Source: an uncultured Bacilli bacterium (GTDB lineage Bacteria > Bacillota_I > Bacilli_A > RF39 > UBA660). From it: a DNA stretch of 14,396 nucleotides. Below the pieces are notes generated by a model, which had not been told where the DNA came from, did not search any database, and was given only the letters and a program-made list of their open reading frames with translations. The stretch is from contig CANQZL010000017.1 of assembly GCA_947628325.1 (NCBI GenBank), positions 1 through 14,396 of the forward strand. The letters run 5' to 3'. Positions 1 through 6,171 of the stretch are shown here, piece by piece (position 1 is the first letter of the stretch; the number at the start of each line of letters is the position of its first letter). A program made the translations under genes and the position numbers.

Positions 1-393
1 TGAATAAATAAGATTAGATAAAATATTATTTAAGTCATAATGAAATTGATATTTATCTTTAATAGAATTACAAATATCATTAATACTTAAATCATAATAT
101 ATCTTTTGTAAGAATAGATAACCTGCATTAAATGTATATTGTCTATTTTCTAATTTTTTGCTTTTAGACAAACGAATAATTAAGTCTTCAGAATTTTCTT
201 TTTCTTCTTTATTCAATAAATCTACATAATTCTTAGCCCATATGTAAGGATCTTCACCTTTGGCTTTAACTTTAACTTCATCAAGAGTACCTAATTTTTC
301 AATTATTTTGGAAGTTCTTTTGCCTTTTATAGTAACTGATTTAATAATATAGAAGGACTTGGCGTTTTTTGATTTTGTTATAGTTAATCTCAT
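1..393 (-). CDS. IS1634-like transposase, N-terminal part (runs off the left edge)
   Basis: The reverse strand reads openly from an ATG at 393 to the window edge (131 codons, no stop). The protein starts MRLTITKSKN and includes GKRTSKIIEKLGT, YLFLQKIYYDLSINDIC and DKYQFHYDL. These align along their length with the first ~130 residues of the complete transposase at 828-2558. The catalytic DDE region would lie outside the window. A GAGGT ribosome-binding site lies 7 nt before the start. Whether the full gene is intact cannot be judged here. Confidence 0.88.
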   Translation of the reverse strand, partial: MRLTITKSKNAKSFYIIKSVTIKGKRTSKIIEKLGTLDEVKVKAKGEDPYIWAKNYVDLLNKEEKENSEDLIIRLSKSKKLENRQYTFNAGYLFLQKIYYDLSINDICNSIKDKYQFHYDLNNILSNLIYS

Positions 394-467
394 AAATAAA
401 CCTCATTTACTATAAAAATAATAACACATTACCATACATTACGCAATATAAAAAATAAAAATTTGAC

Positions 468-493
468 AAAAAAATAACCATTTTATAATGGTT
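468..493 (-). terminator. Hairpin with T-run just inside the IS-a right end
   Basis: AACCATT (476-482), a 4-nt loop and AATGGTT (487-493) form a perfect 7-bp stem. Read on the minus strand it is followed by A and then seven T residues. It lies 20 nt inside the inverted repeat and upstream of the transposase start, so it could stop transcription entering the IS from outside. The complete element has a hairpin of different sequence in the same place (2621-2642). Confidence 0.6.
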
Positions 494-512
494 TGCACAA
501 TTTTTATATTTC

Positions 513-530
513 AAAACTGATAAATTCCCG
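513..530. repeat. Terminal inverted repeat (right) of IS-a
   Basis: The reverse complement is CGGGAATTTATCAGTTTT. It matches the left end of the copy at 14327 (CTTGAATTTATCAGTTTT) at 16 of 18 positions. It aligns more loosely with the CC[T/C]GACTTTGACAGTTTT repeat of the complete element. Confidence 0.8.
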
Positions 531-638
531 TATTATTATGAGCTTAAAAGTGCTGATAATTTAACATTTAAACATGTATTTAGAACTAGTGATGGAGAAA
601 ACTATTACTATGTAAGTAGTAGTGTTAGTAAAGAATAG
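531..638 (+). pseudogene. 3' remnant of an unknown gene cut by IS-a
   Basis: From the IS-a end a reading frame runs 35 codons to TAG at 636-638 (including LTFKHVFRTSDGENYYYV and ending SSSVSKE). It is followed at once by a Rho-independent terminator that overlaps the stop, as expected for the true end of a gene. The frame is open back to the IS junction at 530/531, so the upstream part of the gene was separated by the insertion. I do not recognise the family. If the IS made a long target duplication, the gene beyond the left edge could still carry its own copy of this end. Confidence 0.5.
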
Positions 639-670
639 TTATTTTTACTGAAATAAAAATAACTATTTTT
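634..670 (+). terminator. Rho-independent terminator of the disrupted gene
   Basis: A perfect 14-bp stem (634-647 with 654-667), loop CTGAAA, followed by TTT. The stem is AT-rich but long. It overlaps the stop codon of the 531-638 remnant and marks the end of the transcription unit that preceded the fibre operon before the IS insertions. Confidence 0.75.
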
Positions 671-682
671 AAATTTCTTAAA

Positions 683-727
683 TTAATATTATATATTATT
701 TATTTTTTATTTAAGTAGTGTTATAAT
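683..727. repeat. 45-bp target-site duplication, left copy
   Basis: An exact 45-nt match to 2682-2726, starting TTAATATTAT and ending TGTTATAAT. The two copies abut the outer ends of IS-b at 727/728 and 2681/2682, and the flanking bases differ beyond those limits. Long target duplications are known in the IS1634 family. The perfect identity implies a fairly recent insertion. Confidence 0.93.
719..727 (+). promoter_or_regulatory. Orphan extended -10 (left copy of duplicated promoter)
   Basis: TGTTATAAT within the left copy of the 45-bp repeat. It was the start of the fibre-operon promoter and now points into the 3' end of IS-b. Any transcript would begin inside the IS and meet the terminator hairpin at 754-798, before reaching the transposase gene in antisense. 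Confidence 0.55.
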
Positions 728-745
728 CCTGACTTTGACAGTTTT
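728..745. repeat. Terminal inverted repeat (left) of IS-b
   Basis: CCTGACTTTGACAGTTTT. It matches the reverse complement of 2664-2681 at 17 of 18 bases and directly follows TATAAT of the left direct repeat. Confidence 0.9.
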
Positions 746-753
746 TAAAAAGT

Positions 754-798
754 AAAAACTCCCAATCCCTTTATTTATAAGGACTTGAGAGCTTTTTT
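754..798. terminator. Hairpin terminator at the 3' end of IS-b, probably bidirectional
   Basis: CTCCCAATCC (759-768) pairs with GGACTTGAGAG (781-791) with one mismatch and one bulge. T-runs follow on the plus strand (793-798) and on the minus strand (758-754). It ends the transposase message about 40 nt after the stop codon and also blocks plus-strand transcription entering from the duplicated promoter. The core 759-791 is repeated with one change in the otherwise diverged copy at 14358-14390. Confidence 0.7.
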
Positions 799-827
799 GC
801 TTTCTAAAAAAATGCGTACGTCTTTTT

Positions 828-2558
828 TTATTTTATATCTTTTAAAATTTTTTTCATTCTTTTATAACTTATGATTTCATAATCTGTATTAAATTTAAAA
901 TAATCGTGAATATCATCAGTTAAACTAGTTCTTTCATAAATTGGTTCATAACCACATCCTTTATGTTCTATAATGCTCATATTTCTTAATGTATTTAATA
1001 TTTGTGATGTAGTGTATTTATGAATTAATTTATTTTCAAGCAATCTGTAAATGAATAATGCAACAAAACAAATTGTAAAATGAGCTTTTATTCTATCTTC
1101 TCTTGATAAGTTAACTGGTCTTGCTAAAAAATCACTTTTCATTATTCTAAATGATTCTTCAATTTCCCATCTACCTTTTACTATTCTTAATATTCTTTCT
1201 ACATCACCAACTAAATTTGTAGTTAATGCATAATAGCCATCATAAAGTTGCTCTTCTTTTATTAGTTCTTCATTTAAAGAATGAGCAATGTCTTCTGCTA
1301 CTTCTCCTTCTTTTGTTATTGATATTGTTTCTATAAATCTTCTGTAATCATTTTGATTTTTACCTTTTCTTATTGTTTCATTATTATCTATTATTTTTTT
1401 TGCTCTTTCTATTTGTTCATTTCTTATATTTCTTTGATAATCAAAATACTTTGGACTGAAAGTGATAATTAAATCTTGTTTTACAGATTTTGTTTCTGTT
1501 GGAATAATTTTATAAAATATTGTTTCATAATATTTTTCTTTAAGTTCCTCATCTTCCATAATTTTGTTTATATTATAAGTATTTCTTAAATCATTAATGA
1601 TTCTCCAATTATTATCATCAAATATCAAGTCTTTATATTCTTTCTTTGTTTTCTTTAATGATTGAGTAATAACAAAACCTCTTCCATTTTTTATATTGAA
1701 ATTTTTAATTTTATCAGATGCAAGACCTGCATCAGTACATAAGATAAGTTTTGTATCTTTTAATTTAAAATTATTTATTATTTTATTTTCGGTTGGAAGT
1801 AAAGTTTCTTGTTCGTTTTTATTTCCAGGATAGATATTAAAAGCAAGAGGTAAGCCGTTGCCATCCATAAATAAACCCATGCCAACTAAAGGATTAGGTT
1901 GATGTTGTTTACTAATGCCGTATTTTCTTAATTCATCTTCATTGTTAATTTCAAAGAAATAATTAGTACAATCATAATAAATCACTTTAGAATCTCTATT
2001 AGTAACCTTTAAACTGTTGTTAAAAAGTTGCTCTTGGATTAGGTTTATATTGGTAGCAATATAAGATAAAGCTCTATATTCATCATGTAATTTAAATTTA
2101 GGTTGTTCAATAAAATTTTGACATTGCTTAAAAGTTTCTAATTTGCTAGAAGGAAAAATAATTCTTGCAAAGACCAAATAAGAAAATATTTCATTTAAAT
2201 CAAAATGAAACTGATATTTATTTTCTATTTCATCACAAATGTTATTAATATGTAGTTCGTTATATAACTTTTTTAAGAATAAATAACCGACATTAAATTG
2301 TCTTTTGATACCTAAAGAAATTCTTTTGTTAGGATTAAATTCCTTTTTTATAATTTCTTCTTTGCTTTCACTGTTTAAAGAATCAATATATTTTTTTATT
2401 TCATTTAAAGTATTTTCTTTACCAAATCTTTCTTCAACTTGTTCTTGGTTACCAAGTTTTTCAAAGATTTTTGTGGTTCTTTTACCATTTACATCAGTAT
2501 AATCCTTAATAATAGAATAATAAGAATAATTGTTTTTCTTTCTAATATTTAATCTCAT
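828..2558 (-). CDS. IS1634-like DDE transposase
   Basis: A 576-residue transposase of the IS4 superfamily, catalysing cut-and-paste movement of IS-b. DDE features seen: YYDCTNYFFE (first Asp about residue 196), LILCTDAGL (second Asp about 276) and GRWEIEESFRIMK, which fits the IS4-type R-x3-E-x6-K signature (R463, E467, K474). The tyrosine normally preceding that arginine is not evident. The N-terminal region (GKRTTKIFEKLG, QFNVGYLFLKKLY) is shared with the partial copy at 1-393. I chose the ATG at 2558 rather than 2564: GAGGT ends only 2 nt before 2564 but about 8 nt before 2558, and the homologous copy starts at the equivalent MRL. There are no internal stops, so the gene appears functional. 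Confidence 0.95.
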   Translation of the reverse strand: MRLNIRKKNNYSYYSIIKDYTDVNGKRTTKIFEKLGNQEQVEERFGKENTLNEIKKYIDSLNSESKEEIIKKEFNPNKRISLGIKRQFNVGYLFLKKLYNELHINNICDEIENKYQFHFDLNEIFSYLVFARIIFPSSKLETFKQCQNFIEQPKFKLHDEYRALSYIATNINLIQEQLFNNSLKVTNRDSKVIYYDCTNYFFEINNEDELRKYGISKQHQPNPLVGMGLFMDGNGLPLAFNIYPGNKNEQETLLPTENKIINNFKLKDTKLILCTDAGLASDKIKNFNIKNGRGFVITQSLKKTKKEYKDLIFDDNNWRIINDLRNTYNINKIMEDEELKEKYYETIFYKIIPTETKSVKQDLIITFSPKYFDYQRNIRNEQIERAKKIIDNNETIRKGKNQNDYRRFIETISITKEGEVAEDIAHSLNEELIKEEQLYDGYYALTTNLVGDVERILRIVKGRWEIEESFRIMKSDFLARPVNLSREDRIKAHFTICFVALFIYRLLENKLIHKYTTSQILNTLRNMSIIEHKGCGYEPIYERTSLTDDIHDYFKFNTDYEIISYKRMKKILKDIK

Positions 2559-2578
2559 AACCATACCTCATATAATAA

Positions 2579-2587
2579 ATTATATCA
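2579..2587 (-). promoter_or_regulatory. Transposase promoter, extended -10
   Basis: On the minus strand TGATATAAT (TATAAT at 2584-2579) lies about 20 nt before the transposase start, followed by the GAGGT ribosome-binding site. The short leader fits a weakly expressed IS gene. No clear -35 was assigned. Confidence 0.6.
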
Positions 2588-2620
2588 CACATACGAGGAC
2601 ATACGCAATATGGAAAATAT

Positions 2621-2642
2621 AAAAAAACTAGATTTTATCTAG
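2621..2642 (-). terminator. Hairpin with T7 run just inside the IS-b right end
   Basis: CTAGAT (2628-2633) and ATCTAG (2637-2642) form a 6-bp stem with a 3-nt loop. On the minus strand it is followed by seven T residues (2627-2621). It lies 21 nt inside the inverted repeat and upstream of the transposase promoter, so it would stop transcription coming in from flanking genes and keep the transposase quiet. Confidence 0.6.
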
Positions 2643-2663
2643 GATGATTCAGTTTTATTGTTC

Positions 2664-2681
2664 AAAACTGTCAAAGTCGGG
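2664..2681. repeat. Terminal inverted repeat (right) of IS-b
   Basis: The reverse complement is CCCGACTTTGACAGTTTT, differing from the left repeat only at the third base. The right copy of the 45-bp direct repeat starts at the next base. Confidence 0.9.
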
Positions 2682-2726
2682 TTAATATTATATATTATTT
2701 ATTTTTTATTTAAGTAGTGTTATAAT
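2682..2726. repeat. 45-bp target-site duplication, right copy
   Basis: Identical to 683-727. It ends exactly with the TATAAT of the fibre-operon promoter, so the operon keeps everything upstream of its -10 for 45 bp despite the IS insertion. Confidence 0.93.
2718..2726 (+). promoter_or_regulatory. Promoter of the TasA-like fibre operon (extended -10)
   Basis: TGTTATAAT, with transcription expected to start near 2733 and a GGAAAGGA ribosome-binding site at 2740-2747 before the ATG at 2757. The -35 region (near 2698-2703, TTTATT) is weak, which is common with an extended -10. It lies wholly in the right copy of the duplicated 45-bp repeat. Any operator further upstream would now be displaced by 2 kb. 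Confidence 0.7.
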
Positions 2727-2756
2727 AAAAATATATAATGGAAAGGATGTAATTAT

Positions 2757-3338
2757 ATGAACAAAGAAAGAAATTATAAGAATGCTATCATTTTTGTATT
2801 ATTATTATCTGTAATAGTATTATCAGTGGCATTTGCAGCATTTTCAACTAATTTACAAGTTAGTGGAACAACTAAAGTTTTATCATCAACTAATAGTTGG
2901 AATATTGCCTTTGAATCAGCTAGTGCTACTAAAGGTGGTTATGCAACTTCTACAGCAAGTGATGTAACAGGTGGAAAAACTACAACAATTCAATTTGATT
3001 GTGAAATAGCTTCAGATGCTGATAGTTGTACATTAAAAGGAACAATTAAAAACTATGGTAAAATCAATGCTAAATATACTGGATATGAGTTAAAACTTGG
3101 TGAAAATACTCAAACAGCACAAACAGAAGTATCTAATGATGATGTTAAAGTTACTTACACTAAACCTCTTAATTGGGTTGAAAATACTACTGTTTTAGCA
3201 ACTGATGATAGTGGGGAATTTACTTTAGAAATAAAGGCTCAACCTGGTATTACATTCCCAGAAGGTGAAGAAGCACCTGCTAAGGAATATACCGTATCTT
3301 TGACTTTTAAATTTGAACAAGCTGAACCTACAGAGTGA
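2757..3338 (+). CDS. TasA-like fibre subunit with SipW-type signal peptide (first paralogue)
   Basis: A 193-residue exported protein. A basic start, a hydrophobic stretch at about 11-24 and AFA followed by AFSTNL (predicted cleavage after A27) are the layout of TasA, camelysin and other SipW substrates. In that family the free N-terminal strand is inserted into the next subunit to build a fibre; that is family knowledge. The mature part looks all-beta and carries two cysteines, C82 and C91. It is a clear paralogue of the protein at 5581-6159 (shared KVLSS, W-[ND]-IAFE, CxxxxxxxxC, N-[KY]-G-[KT]-INA). It is first in the operon, directly before the dedicated signal peptidase, so it may be the major subunit. 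There is no sortase signal or C-terminal membrane anchor. An exact TasA assignment is not proven; a general SipW-dependent surface protein is the safe call. Confidence 0.82.
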   Translation: MNKERNYKNAIIFVLLLSVIVLSVAFAAFSTNLQVSGTTKVLSSTNSWNIAFESASATKGGYATSTASDVTGGKTTTIQFDCEIASDADSCTLKGTIKNYGKINAKYTGYELKLGENTQTAQTEVSNDDVKVTYTKPLNWVENTTVLATDDSGEFTLEIKAQPGITFPEGEEAPAKEYTVSLTFKFEQAEPTE

Positions 3339-3343
3339 TAATT

Positions 3344-4480
3344 ATGAATAAGAAAAAAATAGACTTTTGTATTAAAGTTCTTTTTTCAATTATAGGAATT
3401 TTTATTATTTCCTATTTTATGCTACATGTTTTAAAAGTAACACATTTAACTTTGATATATGTTCTATTTTGGATAGGGGTTGCAATTTTTTCTTATTATT
3501 TTATAGGTTATAGAAAAAGTAGAAAAATATTACAAAAGGATACAGTACAAATTGTAATAATATCTGTATTATTGTATTTACTTTTAACATATTTATTTGG
3601 ACTATTTGTAGGATTTTCTAGAACGCCAGTTTCTTTAAAACCATTGTCTATTCTTTTAAATGTTTTGCCGTTAATTATAATAATTGTTACGCAAGAGTTT
3701 GTAAGATATGTGGTGGTTTGTAAAATAAAGGAACATAAATTATGGTTAGCTCTTATGACATTGTTATTTGTACTTAGTGAGATTATAGGATACATATTCC
3801 TTTATAATTTTAAAAATTATAGTGAAATCTTTGAATTTTTAGGATTAGCTGTAATAGGTACTATATTTAATAATATGTTATATACATATATTGCTTATCA
3901 TGTTGGAGGAAAACCTAATCTATTCTATAGAATAATAACAGAATGTTATATTTATTTTGTACCTTTTGTTCCTAATCCTGGTACTTATATAAATACTATT
4001 TTTCATATTTTATTACCAGTAATATTAATGATTATATTAAGTAGATTATATGAAAAAGAAGAAAAAGTTGTTATGAAAAGACCAAGGTATCATTGGATAT
4101 ATTTTATTATAATTACTGTTTTTATTGGATTACAAATGTGCTTGGTTTCAGGACTTTTTCGCTATCAAATATTAGCTGTAGCATCTAATTCTATGAATCC
4201 CGTATTTTATAGAGGAGATGCTGTAATTGTTGAAAAAAGAATACCTGATGAATTAGAAACAAATCAAGTTATAGCTTTTAAAAAAGATGGTAATATTTTT
4301 GTTCATCGTATTGTAAAAGTAAGAAAAGAGAATAATGTATATTATTATACAACTAAAGGTGATAATAATAATGTTGAAGATGAAGGTGAATTAATAATTT
4401 CTGATGTTGTTGGCATTGTAGAATACGTAGTACCTGTAATAGGCTATCTTACAGTGTGGTTGAATGAATTATTAAATTAA
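3344..4480 (+). CDS. SipW-type signal peptidase I with a large N-terminal membrane domain
   Basis: A membrane serine protease that removes signal peptides, here presumably from the three fibre-related proteins. The catalytic part is C-terminal: ASNSMNPV (Ser283), a RGDAVIVEK strand, FVHRIV (His321, the Ser/His type of SipW and ER peptidases rather than Ser/Lys) and KGDNNN (Gly339-Asp340), then a C-terminal membrane segment at about 358-375. The first ~270 residues hold about eight predicted membrane segments, whereas SipW is usually about 190 residues with few segments, so this is an extended form. A GTG at 3335 overlapping the previous stop is a possible earlier start. I prefer the ATG at 3344 because AGAGTGAT sits 5 nt upstream. 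The near overlap implies translational coupling with the first subunit gene. Confidence 0.88.
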   Translation: MNKKKIDFCIKVLFSIIGIFIISYFMLHVLKVTHLTLIYVLFWIGVAIFSYYFIGYRKSRKILQKDTVQIVIISVLLYLLLTYLFGLFVGFSRTPVSLKPLSILLNVLPLIIIIVTQEFVRYVVVCKIKEHKLWLALMTLLFVLSEIIGYIFLYNFKNYSEIFEFLGLAVIGTIFNNMLYTYIAYHVGGKPNLFYRIITECYIYFVPFVPNPGTYINTIFHILLPVILMIILSRLYEKEEKVVMKRPRYHWIYFIIITVFIGLQMCLVSGLFRYQILAVASNSMNPVFYRGDAVIVEKRIPDELETNQVIAFKKDGNIFVHRIVKVRKENNVYYYTTKGDNNNVEDEGELIISDVVGIVEYVVPVIGYLTVWLNELLN

Positions 4481-4499
4481 TGAGAAGGGAGTTGCCAAA

Positions 4500-5606
4500 A
4501 TGACTAATTTAGAAAAAAAAGAAATTATAATAGATAGGTGGTTAAAATTTAAATTACTTATTTCTTATTTGGTTGTTTTAGGGTTAGGTGTTATTTCTGT
4601 ATTGATATTTATTTATGGTCTTAAGGAAAATGAGAAATATAAATTTGTATATAATGAAGACACTAATGTTGATTATAAAGTTTATTTAAAAGAAAATGAT
4701 TCTTTTGAGGAACCATATTTAAAATCAGGCGGAAAATATATTTCTTCATTAATAGATAAGATATTAGTTAATTTTGATTATAAAATGTCAACTGAAGAAT
4801 TAATTGAAGGTAATTATAATTATTCTATAGTTGCTAGATTGGAAGCTTTAGAAAAAGGTAAAAATGTAGTAATTTGGAGTAAAGAAGAAACATTATATGA
4901 TTCAGAACAATCAAATATTAGTAATTCAAAGGCTTTTGATTTATCTACTCAAGCTGAAGTTGATTATGATAAATATAATATGATAATTAATGACTTTAAA
5001 AGAACTAATGGTGTTTCTATAGACGGAGAATTAATTGTTAGTTTAGTTGTTAAAAGTAATTTGCAATTAGATGTTAGTGATACAAAGATACCTAATATAA
5101 GTAAAGCTAGTATTAAAATACCTTTAATGGAAACTATCATTGGTATCGATACAGATTATAAACCAACTAATAATATTACTAATACAATAGATATTAAAGG
5201 TAATAGTATTTTGCATTTGATATTGATGGCTAGTGGAATTATTTCTTTTGTTTTATTTATATATTTGATTATTGTTCTTGTAAAATACACAATAATGCTT
5301 GTAAAAAATCAGGATAAATATGGACAACTTCTTCAAAAGATTTTCCGTGATTATGATTCAATTATAGTTTCAGTTGATAGTTTACCTGATATTAAAGGTA
5401 AAGATTTATTAAAAGTTAATGATTTTAATGAAATATTAGATGCTCAAATGGGTTTACAAGAACCTATACTATATTATAAATCATTACATAAGAAGAGAAG
5501 TTACTTTTATGTAATTAAAGAAGATAGAGTATTTATGTATGTTATTAAATCAAAAGATTTTATAAAAAAAGAGGATAAAGATGATAAGAAGAAAGAGGAA
5601 GTTTAA
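4500..5606 (+). CDS. DUF5305-like bitopic membrane protein
   Basis: A 368-residue protein with two membrane segments (about 18-40 and 236-262), an extracytoplasmic domain of about 195 residues between them and a charged cytoplasmic C-terminal region of about 105 residues ending in a Lys/Asp/Glu-rich tail. The strand VDYKVYLKEN just after the first segment, and the overall layout, resemble DUF5305 proteins, which are known beside signal peptidases and SipW-type secreted proteins in bacteria and archaea. Its role is unknown; position and topology suggest an assembly or anchoring factor at the fibre base (inference). A strong AGAAGGGAG site precedes the start, 19 nt after the peptidase gene. Its 3' end overlaps the next gene by 26 nt. 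The family match is from memory of the layout and motif, not a search. Confidence 0.68.
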   Translation: MTNLEKKEIIIDRWLKFKLLISYLVVLGLGVISVLIFIYGLKENEKYKFVYNEDTNVDYKVYLKENDSFEEPYLKSGGKYISSLIDKILVNFDYKMSTEELIEGNYNYSIVARLEALEKGKNVVIWSKEETLYDSEQSNISNSKAFDLSTQAEVDYDKYNMIINDFKRTNGVSIDGELIVSLVVKSNLQLDVSDTKIPNISKASIKIPLMETIIGIDTDYKPTNNITNTIDIKGNSILHLILMASGIISFVLFIYLIIVLVKYTIMLVKNQDKYGQLLQKIFRDYDSIIVSVDSLPDIKGKDLLKVNDFNEILDAQMGLQEPILYYKSLHKKRSYFYVIKEDRVFMYVIKSKDFIKKEDKDDKKKEEV

Positions 5607-6159
5607 AAATATTTTAATAGTTGTATTGCTTATTTCTATAGCTTCCTTATCTATAGCTTATGCTGCATTCTCACAGAATTTAAATGTAACGGGGGTTACA
5701 AAAGTATTATCTTCAGGTAATTGGGATATTGCTTTTGAAAAGATTTTAAGTACAGATACAACAGGATTTGCTACTGCTACAGCAAGTAAAACTGAAACAG
5801 AGAAAACATTAACTTTTAGATGTGAATTTGTTGCAATAGGTGATTCTTGCTCTATATCAGCTAGTATAATTAATAAAGGAACAATTAATGCTCTATTTAC
5901 AGGATTTGAATATAGTATTATGGAAAATGGAGTAGAAGAAGAAATTAAACCAGATACTGATACTGATTCACATTTTGAAGATGAAACTCTTGTAATTAAC
6001 TTTGATAAAGATTTTTCTGATAATAAAGTTTTTGTTCCAGGAGATACTGGTAAAATAGATGTCAGTGTTACTATGCAGGATGATGCTTCTATTGCATTTA
6101 CAAGAGATAGGTATTCTATAGTATTAAAATATAAATTTGTTCAAACGGAAGCAGAATAG
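5581..6159 (+). CDS. TasA-like fibre subunit with SipW-type signal peptide (second paralogue)
   Basis: A 192-residue exported protein, paralogous to the one at 2757-3338. The basic N-terminus MIRRKRKFK precedes a hydrophobic segment and AYA followed by AFSQNL, with predicted cleavage after A28. C81 and C90 keep the same eight-residue spacing as in the first subunit, and GNWDIAFE, NKGTINALFTGFE and a final beta strand align with it. The acidic stretch IKPDTDTDSHFEDE is specific to this copy. The start lies inside the end of the DUF5305-like gene, with AGAGGA 6 nt upstream, giving a 26-nt overlap and probable coupled translation. Two different subunits suggest a main and a minor or terminal component, as with TasA and its partners; which is which cannot be told from sequence. 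Confidence 0.82.
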   Translation: MIRRKRKFKNILIVVLLISIASLSIAYAAFSQNLNVTGVTKVLSSGNWDIAFEKILSTDTTGFATATASKTETEKTLTFRCEFVAIGDSCSISASIINKGTINALFTGFEYSIMENGVEEEIKPDTDTDSHFEDETLVINFDKDFSDNKVFVPGDTGKIDVSVTMQDDASIAFTRDRYSIVLKYKFVQTEAE

Positions 6160-6171
6160 GATGATGAAATA

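Larger units (their letters stand above)
1..530 (-). mobile_element. IS1634-like element, partial copy (IS-a), right end only
   Basis: This is the 5'/right end of an IS whose remainder lies beyond the left edge. It contains the start of a transposase on the minus strand, an upstream hairpin and a terminal inverted repeat ending at 530. Its layout matches the complete element at 728-2681, but the protein and terminal repeat are clearly diverged, so it is a different subtype. Its repeat core (GAATTTATCAGTTTT) matches the element at the right edge of the window. The target duplication cannot be checked because the other end is missing. Confidence 0.85.
728..2681 (-). mobile_element. Complete IS1634-like insertion sequence (IS-b), 1954 bp
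   Basis: The element is bounded by 18-bp inverted repeats (one mismatch) and by an exact 45-bp direct repeat. It holds one transposase gene on the minus strand, a terminator at each end and a dedicated transposase promoter. Size, a single DDE transposase of about 576 residues and a long target duplication all fit the IS1634/IS1549 group of the IS4 superfamily. It sits between the terminator of the previous gene and the fibre operon, and the duplicated repeat gives the operon back its -10 region. Confidence 0.93.

Noticed and set aside
2305..2502. Short plus-strand open frame inside the transposase
   Set aside because: It is antisense to a well-supported coding region, is rich in Phe, Ser and Leu as expected of a low-GC shadow frame, and has no ribosome-binding site.
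3508..3795. Minus-strand open frame inside the signal peptidase gene
   Set aside because: It is antisense to the membrane domain of a real gene, with no promoter, ribosome-binding site or recognisable motif.
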